The notes under the pieces: model-generated | Seen by the model: the letters and a program-made list of their open reading frames with translations, nothing else | Database searches by the model: none | Told to the model about the DNA's origin: nothing | Part shown: in pieces, positions 1 to 8,326 of the stretch | Layout of the letters: each line of letters starts with the position of its first letter | Numbering within the stretch: position 1 is the first letter of the stretch | Position numbers and translations under genes: made by a program | Origin: Aurantimonas marina | GTDB taxonomy: Bacteria; Pseudomonadota; Alphaproteobacteria; Rhizobiales; Rhizobiaceae | DNA: 49,009 nt | Assembly (NCBI RefSeq): GCF_017183135.1 | Contig: NZ_JADDXW010000021.1 | Location: 1 to 49,009 of the forward strand | Reading direction: 5' to 3'

Positions 1-894
1 AGCTTGGCTGCCCGAGCCTCTGATCAGGGTGGCAGCCAAAAATTGATGATTGGGATCGAGGAGCCGGAATTATACCAGCATCCTCCGCAGGCTCGCTATC
101 TGGCCGACGCCCTTTGCGACTTGGCAAATAATAATCACCAAATAGTCGTTACAACGCACAGCCCGCTATTTATTTCTGGACGGAACTTTGAAAGCATACG
201 GGCGCTGAGAAAATCAGAGAACACCACGGTGGTGAAATCTTGGTCTGTGGACGAGCAACGGTCTTACTGTGCCGTGCGGCGGGGAGAGAATCCTATAGGG
301 GCCCTCGCCACTCTTTCGGGAATTGACCGCTCTCTACAGACCCAAATTGCGGAAATTTTCTTTGCCTCTAAAGTAATACTTGTAGAAGGACAGGAAGACG
401 TAGCAATTATAAATTCTTATATTACGAGCATGGGGTTTTTTAGAGAATTTCTCAGTCAAGGCTGCCATATCGTTCCGGTTGGCGGCAAAGAAAAAATGCC
501 GGTACTGATCGCTATGGCCCGTGGGTTTTCGATCGATCTTTTTTGCGTCTTCGACATGGATATGGATCATTCACCCAACGATCAGAGGAACGGGGAAATA
601 ATTCGATACGCACAAGATAACGATATTGATATAGATGTTGAAGTAGATAATTTTTTTGAAAGTGAATACTTTTTTGGTTGGAGAAATGATATACAAAAGG
701 CGATTGCACATGATCGAGACGATTGGTTTCCCACCGCCGAGGCAGTTGCTAAGGAATGGGGCTGGACCTATGCGCGCATGAAGAAAGACCCGATGTTACT
801 TAAAGAGTGCATCGAGAGAATCACGGTGACCGGTGCCGCGATTCCCGCGCTTGATGCGCTCGTTGGCCAACTTCGCGAGTTCTGGTTGAGATAA
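1..894 (+). CDS. OLD-family ATP-dependent nuclease, 3' part (5' end outside window)
   Basis: The reading frame is open from base 1, so the gene starts upstream and only about 297 codons are seen. The visible part opens in the C-terminal end of an ABC-type ATPase domain: a Walker B-like stretch (LMIGIEEPELYQHPPQAR) and then the switch/H-loop (VVTTHSPLFI). A TOPRIM domain follows, with the acidic VEGQED strand, VGGKEKM, and a DMDMDH segment that supplies the metal-binding acidic residues. This ATPase-TOPRIM order defines OLD (overcoming lysogenization defect) nucleases, which cut DNA and often serve in phage defence. The gene is clearly AT-richer than the rest of the window, especially about 361-690, which suggests horizontal acquisition. 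No UvrD-like helicase follows it, so a Gabija-type (GajAB) call cannot be supported here; the partner, if any, would lie upstream. Family assignment is firm; the cellular role is inference. Confidence 0.85.
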   Translation, partial: SLAARASDQGGSQKLMIGIEEPELYQHPPQARYLADALCDLANNNHQIVVTTHSPLFISGRNFESIRALRKSENTTVVKSWSVDEQRSYCAVRRGENPIGALATLSGIDRSLQTQIAEIFFASKVILVEGQEDVAIINSYITSMGFFREFLSQGCHIVPVGGKEKMPVLIAMARGFSIDLFCVFDMDMDHSPNDQRNGEIIRYAQDNDIDIDVEVDNFFESEYFFGWRNDIQKAIAHDRDDWFPTAEAVAKEWGWTYARMKKDPMLLKECIERITVTGAAIPALDALVGQLREFWLR

Positions 895-923
895 ATCAGA
901 GTGGCCGTGCGCGTCCTCTCATT

Positions 924-1010
924 CCAAGCCGCCGGAACTGCCAATTCGTCGCCGAACAGAATTGAATAAAAGTCGCGGCATGGGTCCCGGCTCAAGGCCG
1001 GGATGACGAA
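924..1010 (+). repeat. Intergenic palindromic repeat, copy 1 (partial)
   Basis: This segment aligns by eye with the right part of the repeat at 1658-1774: both contain AAGCCG, a variable middle, then GTCGCGGCATGG followed by a GGATGACGA end. The end holds its own hairpin, CCCGGCtcaagGCCGGG, at about 986-1002. The left arm of the full element is poorly preserved, so this is probably a truncated copy. Confidence 0.6.
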
Positions 1011-1657
1011 ACTCGAAAGCCGGCGCGCCTTTCTTTCACGGGGGAGTAAGGGCAGCGCACTTCCGAGAAACGCGCCCACTCAAAAAACTTATCCCCACCC
1101 TTTCCCGCTCCCGCATACTCCTCTGACCGCCGGCCCACGGAACGGGCGCGAATGATCACCGGGATCGTTCGTTGGGCCAAGGGGAGAAATCCCTGGCGGT
1201 GCGGTGTCCGCGACGGGGCTTCTTCCGGAGAAGTGCCGGCCCGGACGACCCTTTGCTCCGCCGGACCGTCCCCCACTAATGAGGGGTCTGCGGATCGGTC
1301 CGCTTGAGGCCCCGCAAGGGCCGAAGAGCCGGCAGCGCACGGGAGCCCACTCTACGCAAGGGCGCCCGTGTCGAAGGGTTGGTCAAACGCCGCGCGGGAT
1401 GCCGGAGGCGGACCGTATGACGTAAAACAGTCGGAGGGTTCGCCTCCGGCGTCCCGCCGCTCGTCTCGTTCGAGACGAGACGGCAACAGGGGCCCCCCTC
1501 AGCGAGCCGCAAGGCGAAGCTTAAGGAGGGGACAGAGAATCGACGAAGGAAGGAGACGAAGCCAGTGTCCGGGAATGCCTACGCCGGCCGCAACAAGCGG
1601 CGCGGGCGATGACGCGTGTCTCTCCTCACTTGGCAGAAAAACAGCCCTCCCCCGCTT

Positions 1658-1774
1658 CGTCATCCTCGCGCTTGCGCGAGGATCCATGCCAAGCCGGTGG
1701 AACCGCCAATCCGTTGACGGACAAAATGGACAAATGTCGCGGCATGGATCCCCGGCCTGCGGCCGAGGATGACG
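1658..1774 (+). repeat. Intergenic palindromic repeat, copy 2 (full length)
   Basis: An imperfect inverted repeat of 117 bp. The outer arms CGTCATCCTCG (1658-1668) and CGAGGATGACG (1764-1774) are exact reverse complements. The inner arms GGATCCATGCC and GGCATGGATCC (near 1680-1690 and 1741-1751) also match. Each arm carries a small hairpin of its own (CTCGcgcttgCGAG on the left). The layout is that of non-coding palindromic elements scattered between genes in Hyphomicrobiales. It sits just 3' of the idi2 stop codon. Confidence 0.75.
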
Positions 1775-1800
1775 AGGCTGCAAGGGTGTGCCTCTCGCTA

Positions 1801-2853
1801 TCACCCGTCCAGCAGAACCGCCTGACGCAGCGCCGCCAGGTCGGCCGAGCCGGTGCAGAAACAGGCGATGCGCAGCTGCCGGATCACTTCGGAAAAATGC
1901 GCGACGACCGCCTCGGCCGAGTGCTCGGCGCTCGCCAGCGAGGCCGCTGCCTGGCCGGCGAGATCGGCGCCGAGCCGGATCGCTTTCGCCGCGTCGAGCC
2001 CGTTGCGGACCCCGCCCGAGCCGATGACCAGCGTATCCGGGCAGGCGGCGCGCACGTCCCGAATCGCGCGCGGCGTCGCAATGCCCCAGTCGGAAAACAC
2101 CAGCGCGGTTTCGCGGGTTGCGGCATCGCCCGCCCGCTCCGCCTCGACCGCGGCCCAGCTGGTGCCGCCGGCGCCGGCGACGTCGATCGCCGCAACGCCG
2201 GCATCGACCAGCCGCCGCGCCAGCCGGCCGGAGAGCCCCGCGCCGACTTCCTTGACCACGAGCGGAACCGGCAGCGCCCGCGCCAGCCGCTCGATCGCGG
2301 TCAGCACGCCGTGCCAGTCGGTGTCGCCGCCCGCCTGCACCGCTTCCTGCAGCGGGTTGAGATGAACGATGAGCGCATCGGCCGCGATCATCTCGACAGC
2401 GCGACGGGCCTCGTCGGGGCCGTATCCGAGCGCCAGCTGCGCCGCGCCGATATTGCCGAGAATCGGAATGTTCGGGGCCAGGACGCGCAGCGACCGGTCG
2501 AGACCGCCCGAGCCGCGCCCTTCGAGCGCGATGCGCTGCGAGCCGACGGCGAAGGCGAGGCCAAGCGTTTCAGCCGCTTCGGCGAGATGGGCGTTGATCC
2601 GGGCCGCGCGTTCGGGGCCGCCGGTCATCGAACTGATCAGGAGCGGCGCCTTCAGACGGCGGCCAAGGAAAGACGTCGACAGATCGATGTCGGCAAACGC
2701 GATCTCGGGCAGCGCCACATGCTCGAAGACGATGCGGTCGAAGCCGTTCGGCGCCCGCCGCGCGGCGAGCGCGGGGGCGAGCACGATGTCCAGATGATCG
2801 CCCTTGCGCCCTTCGATGTCCCGCGAAGGCGCGGCGCCCGGTTGGTCTGCCAC
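1801..2853 (-). CDS. fni: Type 2 isopentenyl-diphosphate delta-isomerase
   Basis: Interconverts isopentenyl and dimethylallyl diphosphate, the C5 units for quinones, undecaprenyl carriers, carotenoids and hopanoids; a cytosolic FMN- and NAD(P)H-dependent enzyme unrelated to type 1 Idi. The 350-residue protein has the family's RKGDH motif near residues 16-20, ISSMTGG, GSQR, GNIGA, the [13 protein letters not shown] segment with the His/Asn/Gln active-site group, [18 protein letters not shown] and the FMN phosphate-binding [21 protein letters not shown]-like end. Length is normal for the family. The start is a GTG at 2853, preceded by AGGATCAAGG. It is separated by about 100 bp from the HerA-like gene on the same strand. 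No other isoprenoid gene is nearby, so regulation cannot be read from context. Confidence 0.93.
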   Translation of the reverse strand: MADQPGAAPSRDIEGRKGDHLDIVLAPALAARRAPNGFDRIVFEHVALPEIAFADIDLSTSFLGRRLKAPLLISSMTGGPERAARINAHLAEAAETLGLAFAVGSQRIALEGRGSGGLDRSLRVLAPNIPILGNIGAAQLALGYGPDEARRAVEMIAADALIVHLNPLQEAVQAGGDTDWHGVLTAIERLARALPVPLVVKEVGAGLSGRLARRLVDAGVAAIDVAGAGGTSWAAVEAERAGDAATRETALVFSDWGIATPRAIRDVRAACPDTLVIGSGGVRNGLDAAKAIRLGADLAGQAAASLASAEHSAEAVVAHFSEVIRQLRIACFCTGSADLAALRQAVLLDG

Positions 2854-2955
2854 GTCGGCCTTGATCCTGTCAGCGGTGGGTGGTCCTGATCAATGTGGTC
2901 GCCGTGTCCGATAGTGGCATTTCGCGAGGGCCGGCGTCCACCGAACGGCGATCCG

Positions 2956-4515
2956 TCAGCTTCGCGCCAGTCGCGCCGCCCGCCGCGCCCGCGCCTCGTC
3001 GAGCGCGTCGTGCTTGACCTCCGGCAGGCAGGTGCGCCAGTCGGTGCCGGCGATGGTGACGACCCGGTTGCCGCGAAAATCGGCGTCGGCGGTGATCAGG
3101 CCGCGCTCGTCCATGAAGCTCAGGAGGAACCGGCCGCGCGAGGGCGAATGGCTGCCATAGGCGCGGGCCAGCGCCTCGTCGGAGGGGCATTCGGCGCCGT
3201 CGCGGGCGGCGCGGGCGAGCATCATGTAGACGCCCTGCATCTCTTCCGGCAGGTCCGCGGCGCGCCCAACCACCGCCTGCCATTCGGCGTCCTCGGTCTC
3301 GACGGAAACGCCGGCCCGGGCCAGCGACAGCCGGCGCCGGAACGCCGCCATGTCGGTTTCGGCGCCGCGCAGCCGCTTCAGCCGGCAATGGGTGAGAAAA
3401 TCCTGGTAGAGCACCGGCATCGGCCGGAAGGCGGCGTCGGGATCGTCGAGCATCTCGGCGAAGATCGCGTCGACCGCTGCCGCCCGCTCCTCGGCCGTGC
3501 GCGGATCGTCATCGACCGGCTCGTGCCGCTCGGACACCGACGGCGCGGCGGCGACGCGTTCCAGAAGTTCGCGGGTCGCGACCGGCGCGTTCGCCGCCTC
3601 GGGTCGATGCGACGGGTTCGCGAAGGGCCGCTGCGGACGCTGGCGCTCTGCCGCCCGGTCCTCTTCGCTGACGGTGAAGATCAGATCCTGCATCGCCTCG
3701 CGCGGCGTTTCCGGCAACGGCATCAGGGACGGCCGCCCGCTGCGCCCCGCCGTCTCGACCGCGCCGATCTTGATCGGCACCGGGCGCCGTGACAGCGCCG
3801 GGCCGAGCGCGACGAAATTGCCGGTTTCCAGATCGCGGAACCGCTCGGCCGCCCGCCGGTCCATGCCAAGCAAATCGGCGGCGCGCTGCATGTCGATGTC
3901 GAGGAAGGTGCGGCCCATCAGGAAGTTCGAGGCTTCCGCCGCGACGTTCTTGGCGAGCTTGGCCAGCCGCTGGGTCGCGATGACGCCGGCAAGGCCGCGC
4001 TTGCGCCCCCGGCACATGAGGTTGGTCATCGCGCCGAGCGAGGCCCGCCGCGCTTCCTCGGAGTGTTCGCCCGCCATCGCCGGGGCGAACAGATGCGCCT
4101 CGTCGACGGCGATCAGCATCGGATACCAATGGGCGCGGTCGGCATCGAACAATCCGTTCAGAAAGGCGGCCGAGCACATCATCTGCACCTCCGCGTCGAG
4201 TCCCTCCAGATCGAGCACCACCGAGGCGCGATGCTCTCGGATGCGTCGCGCGATCCGCGTCAGTTCCGCCGGCGTGCGGTTGGCGTCGACGACGACATGG
4301 CCGTAGCGCTCGGCCAGCGAGACGAAATCACCCTCGGGATCGATGATCGCCTGCTGCACCCAATCGGCGCTGCGCTCCAGGAGGCGGCGCAACAGGTGCG
4401 ACTTGCCGGAGCCGGAATTGCCCTGGACCAGCAGGCGCGTCGACAGGAGCTCCTCCAGATCGAGCTCCGCCGGTTCGCCGGTTTGGGTCGTGCCGAGATC
4501 GACGGCAATCGTCAT
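2956..4515 (-). CDS. HerA-like (DUF87) P-loop ATPase
   Basis: A 519-residue ATPase of the FtsK/HerA superfamily. The P-loop GNSGSGKS lies near residues 32-39, within an N-terminal segment that begins MTIAVDLG. A Walker B strand, MLIAVDEAHLF, follows about 100 residues later. The segment CRGRKRGLAGVIATQR is the sensor/arginine region typical of HerA and related DUF87 proteins. After about residue 300 the sequence becomes low in complexity and charged. It then ends in a predicted helical, Arg/Ala-rich C-terminal domain that I do not recognise. The ATG at 4515 is chosen because the domain's first strand starts there; an in-frame extension to 4599 adds only arginine/proline-rich residues. HerA pairs with the nuclease NurA in archaeal end resection, but no nuclease gene adjoins this one, so its partner and role are unknown. 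Confidence 0.8.
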   Translation of the reverse strand: MTIAVDLGTTQTGEPAELDLEELLSTRLLVQGNSGSGKSHLLRRLLERSADWVQQAIIDPEGDFVSLAERYGHVVVDANRTPAELTRIARRIREHRASVVLDLEGLDAEVQMMCSAAFLNGLFDADRAHWYPMLIAVDEAHLFAPAMAGEHSEEARRASLGAMTNLMCRGRKRGLAGVIATQRLAKLAKNVAAEASNFLMGRTFLDIDMQRAADLLGMDRRAAERFRDLETGNFVALGPALSRRPVPIKIGAVETAGRSGRPSLMPLPETPREAMQDLIFTVSEEDRAAERQRPQRPFANPSHRPEAANAPVATRELLERVAAAPSVSERHEPVDDDPRTAEERAAAVDAIFAEMLDDPDAAFRPMPVLYQDFLTHCRLKRLRGAETDMAAFRRRLSLARAGVSVETEDAEWQAVVGRAADLPEEMQGVYMMLARAARDGAECPSDEALARAYGSHSPSRGRFLLSFMDERGLITADADFRGNRVVTIAGTDWRTCLPEVKHDALDEARARRAARLARS

Positions 4516-4678
4516 GAGGAGTCTTTTCGCCGCAAAGGGTGGTCGTCGAGGATGCCGTGCCGGTCGACTCGAAGCGCAAACCGGCAGGACGTCGTCCATA
4601 ACACGTGCCGGCGCCGTGGAGTCAGCCGCGCGGCATCATGTCCACAGAATCGCTCAAGGATCGGGACTGTTGGTCCGG

Positions 4679-5362
4679 CTACAGCCACTTGTCGTAGTCC
4701 GACACCAGCAGATGCAGCGGGTCCTCGTCCTCCTCGATCTCGGCGAAGCGGCCGATCGGCTCGCGAAAAATGTTGTCGGTGAGATCGTCGTTGACGGTCG
4801 AAACCTCGCCGATCAGAACATCACCGCCCTCGCCCCAGAAGGCGTGCCAGCTGCCGGGAAGCAGCGTTACGCTCTCGCCGGGTGTCAGCTTGAGGATGCC
4901 GCCGGCCGGCAGCTTGCGGGTGATACCGTCGGTGACCACCGTGACGTCGGCGGATTCGTCGACCGAACCGTCCGGCGCGCTCTCGAAGAGTTCGAGCGCC
5001 AGCGTTGCGCCGCCGCGATTGATGATGTCCTCGGCCTTCACGATGTGGCGGTGCATCGGCGAGATCTGATCGTGCCGCGAGATCATGATCTTTTCGGCAT
5101 AGAGCATGCCGCGTCCGGCCTTGAGGTCGGCGCTGTCGCCGTTGCGGACGGTGAACAGGAACAGGCCGAGCCTGTCGTAATCGCCCTTGCCGTAGTCGGT
5201 GACGTCCCAGCCGAGCCGACGCTCGACGATCGCCGACAGGTCGCCTCGGCGGGCCTTCATCTCGGATGGCGAGAGATAGGCGAAGGGCGGCATGACGTAG
5301 CCGAAGGAGCGGATGAAGTCGTCGCCCTGGCGGATGATTTCGTTGACGCGCGAGCGTTTCAT
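4679..5362 (-). CDS. D-lyxose ketol-isomerase family protein (cupin)
   Basis: Predicted 227-residue metal-dependent cupin of the D-lyxose isomerase family (the YdaE/Z5688 group), which interconverts D-lyxose and D-xylulose or D-mannose and D-fructose. The metal ligands can be seen: His104 and His106 in SPMHRH, Glu111 in VKAEDI, and His173 in LPGSWHAFWGE. This gives the H-x-H-x4-E...H pattern of the family, and the length matches. The ATG at 5362 opens MKRSRVNEII. The gene follows the glycerate kinase by only 28 bp on the same strand and is probably cotranscribed with it. The pairing suggests a shared carbohydrate-breakdown role that passes through glycerate or a three-carbon acid. The true substrate cannot be read from sequence. 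Confidence 0.85.
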   Translation of the reverse strand: MKRSRVNEIIRQGDDFIRSFGYVMPPFAYLSPSEMKARRGDLSAIVERRLGWDVTDYGKGDYDRLGLFLFTVRNGDSADLKAGRGMLYAEKIMISRHDQISPMHRHIVKAEDIINRGGATLALELFESAPDGSVDESADVTVVTDGITRKLPAGGILKLTPGESVTLLPGSWHAFWGEGGDVLIGEVSTVNDDLTDNIFREPIGRFAEIEEDEDPLHLLVSDYDKWL

Positions 5363-5390
5363 AACTGGCCTCGTTTTTCTGCCGGGCCGC

Positions 5391-6677
5391 TCATCCGACG
5401 AGGATGATGCGGCAATCATTGACGTTGGTGTGGGTCGGACCGGGCACGAACAGATCGCCCAGCGCCTCGAAAAACCCGGTGGAATCATTGTCCGCAAGCG
5501 CTCGCTCGGCGTCGTGCCCGGCGTCCTTCGCCCGCGCCAGCGTGTTCGGTTCAACGAAGGCGCCGGCCGGATCGCTGGCAAGGCCGGTGCCGCCGTCGGT
5601 GCCGTCGGTGTCGCCGGACAGCGCCGCGATGCCGGGCTCGCCGTGAAGCGCGACGGCCAGCGCCAGGGCATATTCCTGGTTGGGACCGCCGCGGCCCTCG
5701 CCGCGGATCGTGACGGTCAGTTCGCCGCCGGACAGGATCGCCAGCCGCTCGCCGCGCGCCTTGGCCTCAAGGGCCAGACGGGCATGCCGGCACGCCACGT
5801 CCCGCGCCTCTCCCTCGACGTCCGCGCCAAGGCTGTGGACGGTATAGCCGAGCGCGGTCGCCGCGCTTTCGGCGGCTTCCAGCGAGGCGGCCGGCGTCGC
5901 GATGGTCCGGTAGTCGCTCGACGCGAAGATCGGATCGCCGGGCTTCGGCGACTCGTTCGCCGGGTCTTGCAGTGCCGCCTTGCACGACGGCGGCAGGTCG
6001 ATACCGCGCTTTGCGATGATCGCCCGCGCCTCGACGAGGGTCGTCGGATCGGGCACGGTCGGTCCGGAGGCGATAACGCTCGGGTCGTCGCCCGGCACAT
6101 CCGAGATCGCCAGGGTGAGGAGCCGGGCGTCGCCGCATGCGCGGGCGAGCCGGCCGCCCTTGATCCGCGACAGGTGCTTGCGCACGCAATTGATTTCGCC
6201 GATCCCGGCGCCGCTTCTCAAGAGCGCCCTGGTCACGGCCTGCTTGTCGGCGAGGCTGACGCCGACGGCCGGCAGCAGCCAGTTCGCCGAACCCCCGCCC
6301 GAGATCAGTGCGAGCACGAGATCGCCCTCGCCTGCCGCCTCGGCCAGTTCGAGAACCTTCGCGGTTGCAGCGAGTCCGTTTTCGTTGGGCAGCGGATGGC
6401 CGGCCTCGACGACGGGAATCGGCCCGGCATCCAGCGCATAACCGTCGCGGGTGACGGCGATCCCGGTCAGGCGGGAGTCGGGAACGCCGTGAATGTCACG
6501 ATAATGCGCGACGGCCGCCGCCGCCATCGACGCCGCCGCCTTGCCTGCGGCGAGGATGACGATCCTTCCGGTCGGGGGCTCCGGCAGATGGGCGGCGAGA
6601 ATGGTCGAAGGGTGCGCGACCGCCACCGCCCGCTCAAAGATCGCGGTGAGATCGTCCCGCATCCGGTTCTGGTTCAT
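5391..6677 (-). CDS. gckA: Glycerate 2-kinase, MOFRL/TtuD family
   Basis: Phosphorylates D-glycerate to 2-phosphoglycerate with ATP, feeding glyoxylate, serine-cycle or tartrate-derived carbon into glycolysis; cytosolic. The 428-residue protein shows the family pattern: an N-terminal GCK domain with VILAAGKAAASM, VEAGHPLPNENG and the ISGGGSA glycine-rich loop. Then comes LAISDVPGDDPSVIASGPTVPD, and a C-terminal MOFRL domain with GRGGPNQEYALALA and DTDGTDGGTG. Older annotation calls this family hydroxypyruvate reductase (TtuD), but kinase activity is established for class II members. The start ATG at 6677 has an AGGGACG ribosome-binding site. It heads a two-gene unit with the lyxose-isomerase-like gene and is divergent from cydA across 220 bp, which must hold both promoters. 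Confidence 0.9.
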   Translation of the reverse strand: MNQNRMRDDLTAIFERAVAVAHPSTILAAHLPEPPTGRIVILAAGKAAASMAAAAVAHYRDIHGVPDSRLTGIAVTRDGYALDAGPIPVVEAGHPLPNENGLAATAKVLELAEAAGEGDLVLALISGGGSANWLLPAVGVSLADKQAVTRALLRSGAGIGEINCVRKHLSRIKGGRLARACGDARLLTLAISDVPGDDPSVIASGPTVPDPTTLVEARAIIAKRGIDLPPSCKAALQDPANESPKPGDPIFASSDYRTIATPAASLEAAESAATALGYTVHSLGADVEGEARDVACRHARLALEAKARGERLAILSGGELTVTIRGEGRGGPNQEYALALAVALHGEPGIAALSGDTDGTDGGTGLASDPAGAFVEPNTLARAKDAGHDAERALADNDSTGFFEALGDLFVPGPTHTNVNDCRIILVG

Positions 6678-6897
6678 GTCGTCCCTGCCCGCTCAACCGA
6701 TTGCCGCCCCTATAGCAGTTGCGCCTTGGGGCTGAACAGCGGTGAAGGTGCTTGGCGAAACACGGCGTCTCGGGCACGACACGCGGAACCACGGCAGGCG
6801 AAGGGTGGCAAAAATCGTCGCAACCATCTTCTTCCGCGGTGCACGCGGCCTATGTTGGGCACACACACCGATCGCATGAACCGCCGAAGGCAGCGCC

Positions 6898-8316
6898 ATG
6901 TTCGAAGGCTTCGACCCCGTCCTTCTCGCCCGAGTCCAGTTCGGCTTCACCATCGCATTCCACATCATCTTCCCGGCCTTTTCGATCGGCCTTGCCTCCT
7001 ATCTGGCGGTACTGGAGGGATTGTGGCTGGCGACCGGCAAGCCGGTGTATATGGACACCTTCAAATACTGGGTGAAAATCTTCGCCATCAGCTTCGGCAT
7101 GGGTGTCGTGTCGGGCATCACCATGAGCTACCAGTTCGGCACCAACTGGTCGTTCTTCTCCGACAAGACCGGGCCGATCCTCGGTCCGCTGATGGGCTAC
7201 GAAGTGCTCTCGGCCTTCTTCCTGGAAGCTGGTTTCCTCGGCATCATGCTGTTCGGCCAGAAGCGCGTCGGCCCGGCATTGCATTTCGCCGCGACGTTCG
7301 TCGTTGCGCTCGGCACGGTGTTCTCGGCCTTCTGGATCCTGTCGGTCAATTCCTGGATGCATACGCCGGTCGGCTACGGAATCAATGCCGCCGGCCAGTT
7401 CATTCCGGAGGACTGGTGGGCGATCGTCTTCAACCCCTCTTTCCCTTACCGCCTCGTCCACATGGTACTGGCCGCGTATTTGACGACCGCCTTCGTCATC
7501 GGCGCGGTGGGTGCCTTCCATCTGCTGCGCGACCGCTACAACGCCAGCGCCCGGCTGATGTTCTCGATGGCGCTGTGGATGGCGACGATCGTGGCGCCGC
7601 TACAGATCATCGCCGGCGACGAGCACGGCCTCAACACGCTGGAGTACCAGCCGGCCAAGATCGCCGCGATGGAGGGTCATTTCGAGACCAACACCGACGG
7701 GCCGATGCCGCTGACCCTGTTCGGCATTCCGGACATGGAAGAGGGGCGGATGAAATACGCCGTCGACCTTCCCTATCTCGGTTCACTCATTCTGACGCGC
7801 TCACTCGATGGCACGGTCAAAGGCCTCGACGCCTTCCCACGGGAGGACTGGCCGAATTCGACTGTGGTATTCTGGTCATTCCGCACCATGGTCGCCATCG
7901 GCTTCGCCATGCTCGGAATCGGGCTGTGGTCGCTGTTTCGCCGCGTCTTCGGCTCCGTTTACGAAAGCCCCTGGCTGCAACGGGCGATGATCGTCATGGG
8001 ACCGATGGGTTTCGTCGCCGTCATCGCCGGCTGGATCACAACCGAGGTCGGCCGCCAGCCCTTCACGGTCTACGGCCTGTTGCGGACCACCGACAGCGTC
8101 GCGCCAGTCGCCGCGGAAGCCGTCGGCACGTCGCTCGTCGCCTTCATCGTCGTCTACTTCCTGTTGTTCGGCGCCGGCACCTTCTACATTCTACGGCTGA
8201 TGTCGAAGCCTCCGACGCCGTTCGAGGAGGAAACGCTCGACCATCCGACGAGAGCCGCCGGGCTGGCATCTTCACCCCATCCCGAAGGCGGGGCCACCGC
8301 AAACCCGGCCGAATAG
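6898..8316 (+). CDS. cydA: Cytochrome bd ubiquinol oxidase subunit I (cyanide-insensitive type)
   Basis: Inner-membrane quinol oxidase subunit that carries the haems and reduces O2 to water. The 472-residue sequence keeps the haem ligands: His22 (b595), His188 and Met331 (b558). It also has the proton-channel glutamates Glu102 and Glu110 and the quinol-loop Lys254/Glu259. The Q loop is short, without the long insertion of E. coli CydA, and the motif near residue 385 reads GRQPFTVYGLLRT. These features fit the cyanide-insensitive (CIO) group. Transmembrane stretches run along the whole protein, with a hydrophilic tail after residue 435. The start is ATG at 6898. cydB follows by 10 bp. The 220-bp upstream region shows no clear FNR box by eye, so oxygen control cannot be claimed. 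Confidence 0.96.
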   Translation: MFEGFDPVLLARVQFGFTIAFHIIFPAFSIGLASYLAVLEGLWLATGKPVYMDTFKYWVKIFAISFGMGVVSGITMSYQFGTNWSFFSDKTGPILGPLMGYEVLSAFFLEAGFLGIMLFGQKRVGPALHFAATFVVALGTVFSAFWILSVNSWMHTPVGYGINAAGQFIPEDWWAIVFNPSFPYRLVHMVLAAYLTTAFVIGAVGAFHLLRDRYNASARLMFSMALWMATIVAPLQIIAGDEHGLNTLEYQPAKIAAMEGHFETNTDGPMPLTLFGIPDMEEGRMKYAVDLPYLGSLILTRSLDGTVKGLDAFPREDWPNSTVVFWSFRTMVAIGFAMLGIGLWSLFRRVFGSVYESPWLQRAMIVMGPMGFVAVIAGWITTEVGRQPFTVYGLLRTTDSVAPVAAEAVGTSLVAFIVVYFLLFGAGTFYILRLMSKPPTPFEEETLDHPTRAAGLASSPHPEGGATANPAE

Positions 8317-8326
8317 GGAGACGACA

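Larger units (their letters stand above)
895..1800. other. Gene-free, hairpin-rich region between OLD nuclease and idi2
   Basis: About 0.9 kb with no credible protein: the open frames on both strands are arginine/proline-rich and resemble no family I know. It contains two related palindromic repeat copies (near 924-1010 and at 1658-1774). Between them lies a series of hairpins: 1149-1157 with 1163-1171; 1177-1196; 1308-1312 with 1318-1322; a 15-bp stem 1396-1410 with 1441-1455; and a 9-bp palindrome 1460-1479. Two of these stems (the first and the 15-bp one) are interrupted only by a position that would be a G-U wobble in RNA. It may be a structured RNA, a decayed mobile element, or stacked intergenic repeats. 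Confidence 0.5.

Noticed and set aside
1-894. Calling the OLD nuclease gajA of a Gabija system
   Set aside because: The N-terminus is outside the window and no GajB-type helicase follows; only the family level is supported.
1368-1772. Open frames in the gap after the OLD nuclease as possible small genes
   Set aside because: They run through hairpins and the repeat element, lack ribosome-binding sites and recognisable domains.
1609-2889. A 426-codon plus-strand frame opposite the isopentenyl-diphosphate isomerase
   Set aside because: The minus-strand gene has all family motifs; the plus-strand product is low-complexity Arg/Ala/Gly and also covers the palindromic repeat.
6678-6897. FNR/Anr or EcfG site in front of cydA
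   Set aside because: No TTGAT-N4-ATCAA pattern is present, and the one GGAAC (6785) lacks CGTT at the right distance.
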